Of a DNA stretch of 64,000 bases, positions 35,591 to 43,326 are shown one piece after another (the first letter of the stretch is position 1; every line of letters starts with the position of its first letter). The notes under the pieces are model-generated. The model was not told the DNA's origin and did not search any database. It was given only the letters and a program-made list of their open reading frames with translations. The DNA comes from CAVUAN01 sp963739435 (GTDB taxonomy: Bacteria > Acidobacteriota > Thermoanaerobaculia > UBA5066 > Gp7-AA6), in the NCBI GenBank assembly GCA_963739435.1, contig CAVUAN010000008.1, forward strand, positions 62,001 through 126,000. The letters run 5' to 3'. Made by a program: the position numbers and the translations under genes.

Positions 35591-35661
35591 GGCTGGTCGC
35601 CTAACGGCTGGCGGCTCAGCGGCGCCGAAGGCGTCCGCTGCAGCCGCGGGTTAGGCCGCAC
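35587..35661 (-). CDS. attC-derived leader ORF before the DUF2007-like gene
   Basis: 24-codon frame from a GTG at 35661 (AAGGA five to six bases before it, inside the end of the TonB-like gene) through the 58-bp attC to a TGA that overlaps the next GTG (GTGA). Confidence 0.42.
   Translation of the reverse strand: MRPNPRLQRTPSAPLSRQPLGDQP
35599..35656 (-). repeat. Complete attC site, 58 bp
   Basis: Identical to the copies at 35295 and 36602. The TonB-like gene stops on the TAA inside its R'' (GCC-TAA). Confidence 0.97.
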
Positions 35662-36130
35662 CGTCCTTTTTCGGAATGCGCGGCCAGTTCTCGGGATGAG
35701 CATTGATTGAGGTGGTCATGACGAACCGAATCGGTTTCCCGTCTAACGTGGCAGGGCGGTACCGCCACTTTTTCACCGCTTCAACACACGCCTTATCAAC
35801 GACTGGGTGGGCCGAGCGGATCACTCGAACCGGCCCGATATGCCCGTCGGTCTCGATGACGTATTCAAGGACTACCGGGCCTTTGAGGACAAGCGGATCT
35901 TGAAGGGGTCTAGGTGTCACGTCGTCGTGCCGAATCGAGACGGGGCGCTTGGTTCCGGGTGGAGGCGGTCCAGGCCACTCGTCCGCCACGGAGGCTGCCG
36001 TCGCGAGGATGATCGCAGTGATGAAGAGGGGTGTGCGGCCTAACGGCTGGCGGCTCAGCGGCGAGGGCGGCGAAGCCGACCGAGTCCGCTGCAGCCGCGG
36101 GTTAGGCGGTGGCGCCACCCTACTTGCCAT
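35651..36130 (-). CDS. TonB C-terminal-domain protein whose frame enters through an attC
   Basis: Exported protein with a TonB-like C-terminal domain: VVLEYVIETDGHIGPVRVIR, then HPVVDKACVEAVKKWRYRPA and a Pro-rich section (WPGPPPPGTKRPVS) before it. The hydrophobic signal-like stretch TPLFITAIILATAASVADE begins only five codons after the attC and has no ATG, GTG or TTG of its own. The frame is open back through the 70-bp attC to an ATG at 36130, which overlaps the end of the preceding gene. The likely product thus starts MASRVAPPPNPRLQRT. It stops on the TAA of the next attC. No TonB transmembrane box or ExbB/D partner is present. Confidence 0.68.
   Translation of the reverse strand: MASRVAPPPNPRLQRTRSASPPSPLSRQPLGRTPLFITAIILATAASVADEWPGPPPPGTKRPVSIRHDDVTPRPLQDPLVLKGPVVLEYVIETDGHIGPVRVIRSAHPVVDKACVEAVKKWRYRPATLDGKPIRFVMTTSINAHPENWPRIPKKDGAA
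36038..36107 (-). repeat. Complete attC site, 70 bp
   Basis: Same ends and arms as the 58-bp type, with a 21-base loop in place of nine (GAGGGCGGCGAAGCCGAC...). The 12-base difference keeps the PNPRLQRT frame open through the site. Identical to the copy at 37207. Confidence 0.96.
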
Positions 36131-36590
36131 CGCTCCCTTGGGCGGCCGTGCAGGAGATTCGAGTGGCCGACACGTCCCTCCACTGGACAGGCCGTGAGAA
36201 GTCCCAGTGGGTTTCAGCCGTGCCTCCAAGACCAGAACTGGTGGCCTTGAGATGCATCGTCACACCCTCGAATCCGTCGGTCCACTCGATCAGTAGCCGA
36301 TCATCGGCCTCAGCTCGCCAAAACCCGCTCGTTTGCCCAACGGCCTGCTTTGACCTCATGGCTCGGGCCACAAAGCTGCCTCTTGGCGACTCGCTCGGCT
36401 TGAGAGACAACTCGGCCTTCAAGGGTGTGACGATGTACTTCGCATCAGCGCCCAAGTCGAGGGCGGGACTCCAGGAGCCCAAGCGAAACTCGTAGCAGCC
36501 CGCTGCTGATTGAGCCTTCTCAGCCGGTGACACCGCCGCCGAGATAACAGCCAGGACGAGTGCAACGACCCACGTGCGAACGCAGGGCAT
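36120..36590 (-). CDS. Secreted protein of unknown function (cassette)
   Basis: 156 residues with a signal peptide (MPCVRTWVVALVLAVISAAV, cleavage near SPAEKA or QSAAG). The mature part has CYEFRLGSWSPALDLGADAK, a strand-rich middle (GSFVARAMRSKQAVGQTSGF and DDRLLIEWTDGFEGVTMHL) and ends in RISCTAAQGSDGK, with two Cys likely paired. No family recognised. The ATG shares its A with the TGA of the leader frame from the upstream attC (TGATG). Confidence 0.72.
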   Translation of the reverse strand: MPCVRTWVVALVLAVISAAVSPAEKAQSAAGCYEFRLGSWSPALDLGADAKYIVTPLKAELSLKPSESPRGSFVARAMRSKQAVGQTSGFWRAEADDRLLIEWTDGFEGVTMHLKATSSGLGGTAETHWDFSRPVQWRDVSATRISCTAAQGSDGK

Positions 36591-36670
36591 CAGCTTCCAC
36601 CGCCTAACGGCTGGCGGCTCAGCGGCGCCGAAGGCGTCCGCTGCAGCCGCGGGTTAGGCGGCGGGCGCAT
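36590..36670 (-). CDS. attC-derived leader ORF before the secreted protein
   Basis: 26-codon frame from an ATG at 36670, inside the last codons of the preceding gene, through the 58-bp attC (MRPPPNPRLQRT...) to a TGA that overlaps the next ATG (TGATG). Both overlaps suggest coupling. Confidence 0.45.
   Translation of the reverse strand: MRPPPNPRLQRTPSAPLSRQPLGGGS
36602..36659 (-). repeat. Complete attC site, 58 bp
   Basis: Identical to the copies at 35295 and 35599. The preceding lipoprotein-like gene stops on the TAA in its R''. Confidence 0.97.
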
Positions 36671-37326
36671 GCGACACCTCTTGGCACCGGCTTGCGACGA
36701 TCGACTCAAGAACGTCTTCTTGGACTTTCCACACGTTGTCAGACAGCGTGAGCCTCAAGATGCTGTGATTGACTCCGTAGAACACCTCGAGCGCGTACAC
36801 ATGGTCATATGTGGCCTGATAGCCGCGAACATTCATGACGACGCCGCGCTTGCCAGACTTCCGGTCCGTTACTACTCGCGCTGGAGTCGGCCCGTCGCTG
36901 ATTTTCGCGCTGGAGTAAGGCAGAACGCCCAAATCGCCCAGGACTCCATGAACTGACGTGGCGGATCACCGGCACACACGGCCAGAACAGCATGGGGCGT
37001 TGAGCCCGATAGACCTCAAGTTGCGAAGCCATGTAGCGCACGGCTGCATCGGTTGCGGGATACAGGGCCGTCGGCAGCGCCTGACACGAGAAGCCGGGCG
37101 ACGGCTCGCCACCTCCTATGATCACTACGGGCGCGCGCGCTGAGGAACAGCCGACCAGACACACAACGCTCGCAGTCACAAAAAGCCGAGCCGGACGTCC
37201 ACCGCCGCCTAACGGCTGGCGGCTCAGCGGCGAGGGCGGCGAAGCCGACCGAGTCCGCTGCAGCCGCGGGTTAGGCGGCCCGGACACGCTCTTCGAGCAG
37301 GCAGGAAAACGCACTCTCTCGGTCAT
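36654..37326 (-). pseudogene. Lipoprotein-like cassette gene entered through an attC, one frameshift
   Basis: The coding frame begins in an ATG at 37326 that overlaps the stop of the preceding gene (ATGA), runs through the 70-bp attC, and continues as RPARLFVTASVVCLVGCSSA, a lipoprotein signal with lipobox VGC. The only later in-frame start, a GTG at 37179, would cut away the basic n-region. Near 36945 the frame changes once; the C-terminal part reads GVVMNVRGYQATYDHVYALE and LTLSDNVWKVQEDVLESIVA. It ends on the TAA of the next attC. Product unknown. The frame change may be a sequence error. Confidence 0.6.
37207..37276 (-). repeat. Complete attC site, 70 bp
   Basis: Identical to the copy at 36038. 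Arms as in the short type with the longer GAGGGCGGCG loop. Stop-free in the frame that joins the genes on either side. Confidence 0.96.
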
Positions 37327-37592
37327 TTTCGGGGGCGACGCTTGTGCGACTTGACGTCGCGTTGCTTGGCCGCGATTCGCTCGAGTGCAACTTCAAGCTT
37401 AGCCCGCGCCTTCTTCGTGCGCGGAATCATGTGGTTCTTCATCCAGAGGGGATGGCCACTTCGGCCATTCCAGTCTTCAAGATGAAGCGGTGAGGAGATA
37501 CGAACGTTCACGCCCGTTTCGACATAGGCCTCAGCATTGGCAAGCGCCTTATCGATCGATTCGAGCCGCTCTTTGATCTTTTGCTTTTTCAC
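37323..37592 (-). CDS. Small basic protein (first cassette)
   Basis: 89 residues from a GTG at 37592. Highly charged: KKQKIKERLESIDKALANAE at the start, a middle with VNVRISSPLHLEDWNGRSGH and a basic helical end (RTKKARAKLEVALERIAAKQ). No family recognised; it could bind nucleic acid. It is the most upstream cassette on the minus strand. The GTG overlaps a TGA in the frame that comes from the GTTAGGC core at 37613 (GTGA). Confidence 0.65.
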   Translation of the reverse strand: MKKQKIKERLESIDKALANAEAYVETGVNVRISSPLHLEDWNGRSGHPLWMKNHMIPRTKKARAKLEVALERIAAKQRDVKSHKRRPRK

Positions 37593-37612
37593 ACAAGCCC
37601 CGATTCGGGTCC

Positions 37613-37674
37613 GCCTAACATGTATTAGGTGTCCGAACCCTGGGAGCAAACGCGACAGGGGAGTGTCGCCTAAC
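37613..37674 (-). other. Array boundary with two GTTAGGC cores (possible attI-side end)
   Basis: On the minus strand GTTAGGC occurs at 37674-37668 and again at 37619-37613, with 48 bases between that hold no gene and no arms like the other attC sites. This may be the recombination point of a degenerate attI or the remains of a lost cassette. No integrase gene is found above it. Confidence 0.35.
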
Positions 37675-37758
37675 TTGCGGGGCGAAATCGGCGTTTTGAC
37701 GTCGCATTTGTTTGTCTGGCGGGGAATTATCCTCCCCGGCGGTTGGCCGTTGTCGGAG

Positions 37759-37798
37759 AGTTAGGGGACACAAGAGGCGGGTTTCGTGCCCCCTAACT
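37759..37798. repeat. Inverted repeat containing GTTAGGGG / CCCCTAAC
   Basis: AGTTAGGGGACAC pairs with GTGCCCCCTAACT in 12 of 13 positions across a 14-base loop. The cores face the opposite way from attC. It could be a terminator for the DUF2330 gene ending at 37884 or a relic of a recombination site. Confidence 0.4.
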
Positions 37799-37883
37799 CC
37801 CGGCGGACCTGCAGCAGAGCGGGTTGTCAGCTCACTCGCGGCACAAGGCCCGTCCGCGCAAGGGCTTGCGCCTGGCTCCGCCG

Positions 37884-39214
37884 TCAGCGGCTCCAGATCT
37901 TTTCCCACCACTTGCGCGAGTCGGCCAGCTCGGCGTCGAGATTCATCCTCTTGCGGATCTGCTCGAGGTCCCAGCCGGTCAGCTCTGCGAGGGTTTTGGC
38001 CTCGCGCTCGTGGCGCTGGTGCAGATCTTCGCGGTACTGATTTGCGGCGCAAGTGAGCTCACCCGCGAAGGGGTGGCGCAGCACGTAGCGCCCCTGGAAG
38101 TTGGTCCGGTCGGCCGTCTCCTGGAAGACGAGGTCCTCGGGGAAGTGGGCGGCGTCGTAGCGCACGTGCAGGCGGGTCAGGAAGACGTCCTGCGCCTGGC
38201 CCGCTGGTTCGACGGCCCTCGTCCAGCCAGAAGACGCCGAGCTGCTTCAGCTCCTCGCCGCGAGAGCGGGTCCGCCGCGCAGGGATCGCACCAGTTCATG
38301 TCCCAGGCGTACTCAGTGAAGACGCGTGCATGTCTCTCTCGCCTGACCTGCTGCGCGAAGAGCGCCCGGTAGAAGGCAGGGAACTCGCCCTTGACGTAGA
38401 CGGGCACATCCATGTCGGAGGGAAGCCGGACCGTCCGGTAGTTCGTCGTCTCGACCCGGCCCTTGCGCGTCAGGATGAAGACGAAAGAGCTCCTGCGGGC
38501 CGTTCGCGTTGACCGTGCCGAGGCGGATCGGCAGCATGAACTTGGGCGACTCGTAGGCCACCTGAAGGGGGCGCAGGTAGGAGAAGCCGAGCTTCGCCTG
38601 CTCGCGCGAGGTTCACCTTGGCCACGAAGAAGCGCATGTTCTGCTTGATGTAGCTCGCCAGAACTCCCGAGGCGCCCTTCGGGCACGCGGTAGCCGTTCT
38701 GCTTGAGCCACGTCTCGAGGCCGCCCGACTCGCGCGCCGAGAGAATGAGGATGTCGTACTCGCCGACGCTGTAGCGCGCCTCGATCGTGACGCCCAGACT
38801 CTTGGCCGCCGCGGCGTCGAGCGACATCTTCTGAACCATGGGTGCTGCGTTCCGCGCGAGGCCCTGCTCCTCTTCCCGGTGCCCGCAGGGATCCGGGTCG
38901 AAGTACTCGACGAGGCGGGGCGAGGAGTAGGCGTCGAGGTGGTCGAGAAGGGCCCGGTCGCCCACGTGGATCTGGTCGCGCTCGAGGAACGTCGGGACGG
39001 GCACGACGACGGCGAACTCTTTCAGCTCTCCCTGGAAGTCGTTGGAGATCGTCAGGACCGTGCGGTCGCCGTTGCGGACGATTGCGACCTGCGAGGCGCG
39101 GTTAAAGAGCTTCGTGTCCGCCCTGGCCACGTAGAAGCCGCAGAACGGGAGGGCGGGCCGCGGCAGCGCGAGCAGGAAGAGGAAAGAGGCGAGGAAACTC
39201 GGGCGACAGCGCAT
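37884..39214 (-). pseudogene. DUF2330 secreted protein, frame-broken
   Basis: Exported protein of the DUF2330 family; function unknown. From 39214 it has a signal peptide (MRCRPSFLASFLFLLALPRP, ending near ALPFCGF) and the family start FCGFYVARADTKLFNRASQV. Later blocks are VPVPTFLERDQIHVGD, YDILILSARESGGLETWLKQ, and in other frames MAYESPKFMLPIRLGTVNAN, TDMDVPVYVKGEFPAFYR-type sequence and CDPCAADP. The last frame (37884-38165) ends in ADSRKWWEKIWSR. At least four frame changes lie between 38.2 and 38.7 kb. It may be indel error in a hard region or a decaying gene beside the cassette array. Confidence 0.75.
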
Positions 39215-40028
39215 GGGGTGTTCCTTTCCATGAATGGCGCGGGCCGGGAAGGACCGCGTCGATTGCGGGCACGAGGAGCGAGAAGAAGGCAAGCGACCAG
39301 ATCAGGCCATTGGTCCGAAAGAGACGAAACTGGATGTACCAGGCTCCCGCGGCCACGAGCGAGGCGAACAGGATCCGGCCAGCGCGGGAATCGGGTGTGG
39401 TGCGGGGGTCCGAGATCATGAAGAAGGCGAAGAGCAGGAGCGCTCCGCTCTCGAGCCGGTGGAAGGGGATGGCGAGCGGCTCGCCCAGCCACAGCGACCG
39501 TCCGAAGAGGAGAAGCAGCCAGGCGCAGAGAAAGGCGGCCGTGATGTCGGCACGCCCGGCGCGCGCGACGACCAGGATGCCGGCGCAGGCGATCAGAAAC
39601 GCCAGGAAGGCGCCGCTGCCCCACTGGCCGGAGGAGACCCAGGCTCCGTCGGTTCCGAGCAGCAGGGCGGCGATCGCGATGTTCGTCGGGTTGAAAATGT
39701 GTTTGCCGTTCCAGCGCACCAGGAACTTGCTCGTCACCGCGAGGGTTGCCGCCAGGACGGCAAGGCGCGGGTCGCCGGCTCGCAGGAGAAGGCACAGCGA
39801 GAGGCCCGAGATCAGCGCGCTCTTCGGGTCGAAGGAGGGCAGCCGGAAGATGCGCGTGCATGCGTACTGGGACGCGATCGCCGCTCCCAGGATGAGAGCG
39901 ACCCGTGCCGGCGCGACGTCGAAATGAAGGAAGGCCATTCCACAAGCCAGGAGGGAGCCGAGCGCCGCGATCTGAAGGAAGCGCGGATCGCGGCGGACAA
40001 TCGATTCTGGCAGCAGCGGTGACAGCAT
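39102..40028 (-). CDS. RnfD/NqrB-like membrane protein, stand-alone
   Basis: About 300-residue polytopic membrane protein like RnfD/NqrB, the FMN-binding subunit of ion-pumping electron-transport complexes. From MLSPLLPESIVRRDPRFLQI it has eight or more hydrophobic segments and FNPTNIAIAALLLG, which resembles the Thr-flavin attachment region (S/G-x-T-x-x type) without a clear match. The last 113 bases overlap the DUF2330 start in another frame, so the last 35 residues after VPAIDAVLPG are probably not real and a frame error near 39240 is likely. No other Rnf or Nqr subunit is near; it appears to pair with DUF2330. Confidence 0.7.
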   Translation of the reverse strand: MLSPLLPESIVRRDPRFLQIAALGSLLACGMAFLHFDVAPARVALILGAAIASQYACTRIFRLPSFDPKSALISGLSLCLLLRAGDPRLAVLAATLAVTSKFLVRWNGKHIFNPTNIAIAALLLGTDGAWVSSGQWGSGAFLAFLIACAGILVVARAGRADITAAFLCAWLLLLFGRSLWLGEPLAIPFHRLESGALLLFAFFMISDPRTTPDSRAGRILFASLVAAGAWYIQFRLFRTNGLIWSLAFFSLLVPAIDAVLPGPRHSWKGTPHALSPEFPRLFPLPARAAAARPPVLRLLRGQGGHEAL

Positions 40029-40087
40029 CGTGGCTTTGTCTCTCCCGGTAGAATGGAAACCGGAAGAGAGGAGCCGGTTCCCTGGCC

Positions 40088-40960
40088 ATGCAAGTTCTTT
40101 TCGGGATGTATCTGGCGGTGCTGACGCAGGTGTCACCTCCGGCCGCCGCGGGCGATCCGGTCCTCGTGGGCGCCGGGGACATCGGTGAGTGCGGGTCGGG
40201 CCCCAAAGGAACCGCGGACCTCCTCGATCTGATCCCGGGGACGGTGTTCACCGCGGGGGACAACGCTTACCCGGACGGCACCGCCGTTGAACTTCAGCGC
40301 TGCTACGCCCCGACCTGGGGCCGCCACCTCGCGAGAACTCACCCCGCGGCGGGTAACCACGACTACCGAGCTCCGAACGCCTCCCCGTACTTCGCGTACT
40401 TTGGAGCGGCGGCGGGACCGCCCCTGCGCGGCTACTACAGCTACGACATCGGGGCCTGGCACATCATCGTCATGAACAGCAACTGCAGCGAGGTCGGCGG
40501 CTGCCAGGCTGGATCGGCCCAGGAGAAGTGGCTGCGGGAAGATCTGGCCGCTCATCCGGGCCGCTGCACCGCCGCGATCTGGCATCACCCCAGGTTCTCC
40601 TCCGGCACCCATGGGGGATCGAGGCTGATGCAGGATGCCTGGAAGGCGCTCCTCGATGCGGGCGCGGACTTCGTGGTCAACGGGCACGACCACGATTACG
40701 AGAGGTTCGCTACGCAGGACTCCGCAGGCGCCGCCACCTCGCGGGGGATTCGCGAGTTCGTCGCTGGTACCGGGGGAGCGGATCTGCGCAGCTTTTCCCA
40801 TCCGCCCGTTGCCAACAGCGAGGTGCGCAACAGTGCCACGCACGGCGTCCTGAAATTCACGTTGCACGCGACGAGCTACGACTGGGAGTTCATTCCGTCG
40901 GACGGCGCGTTCACCGACTCGGGAAGCTCGCCCTGCCACGCGGCCTCCGCCGCGAATTGA
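40088..40960 (+). CDS. Secreted metallophosphoesterase
   Basis: 290-residue exported calcineurin-like phosphoesterase resembling purple acid phosphatases. Signal peptide MQVLFGMYLAVLTQVSPPAA. The metal-ligand motifs appear in order: GAGDIGECG (D in the first motif), TAGDNAYPDG (GDNxY), PAAGNHDYRAP (GNHD), WHHPRFSSG and VNGHDHDYERF (GHDHxYxR), all typical of the family. Substrate unknown. Divergent from the RnfD-like gene across 59 bp and followed 16 bp later by the DNA glycosylase gene. Confidence 0.9.
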   Translation: MQVLFGMYLAVLTQVSPPAAAGDPVLVGAGDIGECGSGPKGTADLLDLIPGTVFTAGDNAYPDGTAVELQRCYAPTWGRHLARTHPAAGNHDYRAPNASPYFAYFGAAAGPPLRGYYSYDIGAWHIIVMNSNCSEVGGCQAGSAQEKWLREDLAAHPGRCTAAIWHHPRFSSGTHGGSRLMQDAWKALLDAGADFVVNGHDHDYERFATQDSAGAATSRGIREFVAGTGGADLRSFSHPPVANSEVRNSATHGVLKFTLHATSYDWEFIPSDGAFTDSGSSPCHAASAAN

Positions 40961-40976
40961 GGGCGAGTCGCCCCGG

Positions 40977-41885
40977 ATGCCCGAGCTTCCCGACGTCCTC
41001 GCCTACCGGAAGGCCGTCGAAGATCGGATAGGCGGTCGAACGCTCGAGGCGGTTCGCATCGCGAGTCCCTTCCTGCTGCGCACGGTCGATCCGCCCATCC
41101 AGGTCGCGGCGGGCCGCAAAGTCGTCGCGGTACGCCGACTCGGGAAGCGAATCGTACTGGAGCTCGAGGGCAGTCTCTTCCTGGTGCTGCACCTGATGAT
41201 CGCCGGGCGGCTCCACTGGAAGAAGCGCGGCGCGAAGCTCGGCGGCCGGATCAACCTCGCGGCGTTCGACTTTGCCGACGGGACTCTCCTGCTCACGGAA
41301 GCGAGCAAGAAGAAGCGCGCCTCGCTGCATCTCGTGCGCGGCGAAAAGGCCCTCGCGGAGTTCGACAGGGGAGGCCTGGAGGTTCTCGAGTCTGACCTCT
41401 CCTCCTTTCGGGCCTCGCTTCACCGCGAGAATCGAACCCTGAAGCGCGCGCTGACGGATCCGCGGCTCTTCTCGGGGATCGGCAACGCCTACTCCGACGA
41501 GATCCTCCACGCAGCGAGGCTTTCGCCCGTGAAGCTGACGTCTCGCCTCTCGCCCGAGGAATCCGAGCGGCTCTACCGCTCGACAGTCGACACCCTCGAG
41601 CTCTGGACGGCCCTTTTCCTGGCCGAGGCGGCCAAAGCCTTTCCCGAGAAGGTCACCGCGTTCCGAGAGGGCATGGCAGTCCACGGCCGCTTCGGCGAGC
41701 CGTGCCCGTCCTGCGGGTCGCCTGTGCAGCGGATCGTTTACGCCGAGAACGAAGCCAACTACTGCCCCACGTGCCAGACGGGGGGCAAGCTCCTGGCCGA
41801 CAGGGCTCTCTCCCAGCTTCTCCGAGGCGACTGGCCGAAGACGCTCGAAGAGCTGGAAGAAAGGAAAGAAAACAGCCGGGCCTGA
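40977..41885 (+). CDS. Formamidopyrimidine-DNA glycosylase/endonuclease VIII-family protein
   Basis: Base-excision repair glycosylase and AP lyase that removes oxidised bases. 302 residues. The N-terminal catalytic Pro-Glu is intact in MPELPDVLAYRKAV, with Asp in place of the usual Glu at position 6. The helix-two-turn-helix is around LFSGIGNAYSDEILHAARLS, and a C-terminal zinc finger is CPSCGSPVQRIVYAENEANY followed by CPTC. Which branch (Fpg or Nei-like) is unclear from sequence reading. A charged tail of 25 residues follows the finger. Confidence 0.9.
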   Translation: MPELPDVLAYRKAVEDRIGGRTLEAVRIASPFLLRTVDPPIQVAAGRKVVAVRRLGKRIVLELEGSLFLVLHLMIAGRLHWKKRGAKLGGRINLAAFDFADGTLLLTEASKKKRASLHLVRGEKALAEFDRGGLEVLESDLSSFRASLHRENRTLKRALTDPRLFSGIGNAYSDEILHAARLSPVKLTSRLSPEESERLYRSTVDTLELWTALFLAEAAKAFPEKVTAFREGMAVHGRFGEPCPSCGSPVQRIVYAENEANYCPTCQTGGKLLADRALSQLLRGDWPKTLEELEERKENSRA

Positions 41886-41929
41886 GAGGGCGCTTCCAAG
41901 GCGCGCTCGTTGTATAACGTGCCACCGAG

Positions 41930-43325
41930 ATGACCGAAGTGGATAGCTCGATTCGAGATCGTTTGGCTGCTCACAAGCTGCTCGCCGGCGCGCCTCCCGA
42001 CCAGATTGACTGGCTCGCCGCCCGCGGCGAGATGCTTCATCTGGAGGCGGGAAGCTTGCTCTCGCAGAAGAACCTGCCAGTCCTTGGTCTCTACATCGTC
42101 CTTTCCGGCCACCTGTCGATTCACATCGACCGGGGTGCCGGGCCACAAAAGGTCATGGAGTGGCGCGGGGGCGATGTGACGGGGTACCTGCCGTACTCAC
42201 GTCTCGTCAACCCGAAGGGCGAAGTGAAGGCCGAGGAGCCGACGGAGATCTGGCTGATCCCCCGCGAGCACATTCCGGCTCTGATTCGCGAATGTTACGA
42301 GCTCACCGCGATTTTCGTCCACGTCATGCTCGATCGCGCCCGCGTTTTCACGTCGAGCGACCAACAGGAAGAAAAGATGTCCTCCCTCGGCAAGCTCGCG
42401 GCAGGGCTTGCACACGAGCTGAATAACCCCGCTTCGGCAGTCGCCCGCAGCGCTCAGGGCCTCAAGCTCAGGTTGTCGGAGGTCGAAACGACCTCCCGCG
42501 AGCTCGGCGCCGCAGGACTGTCCGAGGCCCAGCAGGCCGCCGTCGAAAGGGCTCGCGAGCGCTGCCTGTCGCGGCGTGACGTTCGGACGCTCGCCCATCG
42601 AGCAGGCGGACCGCGAGGACTCGATCACCGACTGGCTGGAGCGCCATCACGCCGATCTCACCGCCGCCGAAGCGCTGGCGCAGTCTGCGGTGACGCTCGA
42701 CGCGCTCGACCAGCTCGCGGCAGCGCTCGACGGCGAGGCTCTCAGCGCGGCCCTGGCGTGGCTCGTGGCCGACTGCGCAACGTATCAGCTGGCATCGGAG
42801 ATCGAGGCGGCTGCGTCCAAGATCCACAACCTCGTTGCGGCGGTGAAGGGCTTCACCTACATGGACCAGGCGACCATGCCCAAACCGGTGGACGTCGGCC
42901 AGGGGCTGGCGGACACGTTGGCGGTCTTGAACGCGAAGGCCCGCGGGAAACAGGTGAGTGTGAACCTCGAGGTCGAGGCGGATCTTCCGCGCATCCCGGG
43001 GTTCGGCGGCGAGCTCAACCAGGTGTGGGCGAATCTCGTCGACAACGCGCTGGACGCGGCCAAGGGTCACGTCACCGTCACGGCGGGCCACCAGGGAAAT
43101 ACCGTCGTGGTGCGCGTCGTCGACGATGGTCCGGGGTTGCCCCCGGAGATTCGCGAGCGGATCTTCGATCCTTTCTTCACGACAAAGCCGGTCGGCCAGG
43201 GCACCGGTCTCGGCCTCGACATCGCGCGGCGCATCGTGCTCCGGCACCATGGAGAGATCGAGGTCGAATCCCGCCCCGGGCACACGCAGTTCAGCGTGAC
43301 GCTGCCGATCGGCGACAAGGGCTGA
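41930..43325 (+). pseudogene. Histidine kinase with cNMP-binding-type sensor, one frameshift
   Basis: Cytoplasmic sensor kinase. The N-terminal cNMP-binding-like beta-barrel covers about residues 15-130 (EAGSLLSQKNLPVLGLYIVL, LIPREHIPALIREC). The dimerisation His lies in SSLGKLAAGLAHELNNPASA. The frame breaks near 42590. The catalytic domain in the other frame has N-box VWANLVDNALDAAKG, G1 VVDDGPGLP, F-box IFDPFFTTKPVGQ and G2 GTGLGLDIA. No membrane segment. It ends one base before the response-regulator fusion, forming an operon pair. The single indel is likely a sequence error. Confidence 0.85.
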
Positions 43326-43326
43326 G

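Larger units (their letters stand above)
28941..37619 (-). mobile_element. Integron gene-cassette array without integrase (CALIN)
   Basis: Small genes, nearly all on the minus strand, are separated by imperfect inverted repeats running from GCCTAAC to GTTAGGC. Read on the minus strand each is R''-L''...L'-R' with extra unpaired bases in L'', the layout of integron attC sites. Seven are complete (58, 59 or 70 bp; three of the 58-bp copies are identical) and several are halves. High attC similarity is typical of a resident chromosomal integron. The integrase would be expected above 37.6 kb on the plus strand; no tyrosine recombinase is found there. Base composition and small unknown gene products differ from the flanking core genes. 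Confidence 0.88.

Noticed and set aside
28941..37619. Regularly spaced repeats as a CRISPR array
   Set aside because: Spacing is gene-sized, repeats are imperfect palindromes with GTTAGGC cores, and no cas genes are present; these are attC sites.
37712..38056. Plus-strand frame near the array end as a possible integrase
   Set aside because: No tyrosine recombinase boxes or integron-specific patch; composition is that of a shadow frame of the DUF2330 tail.
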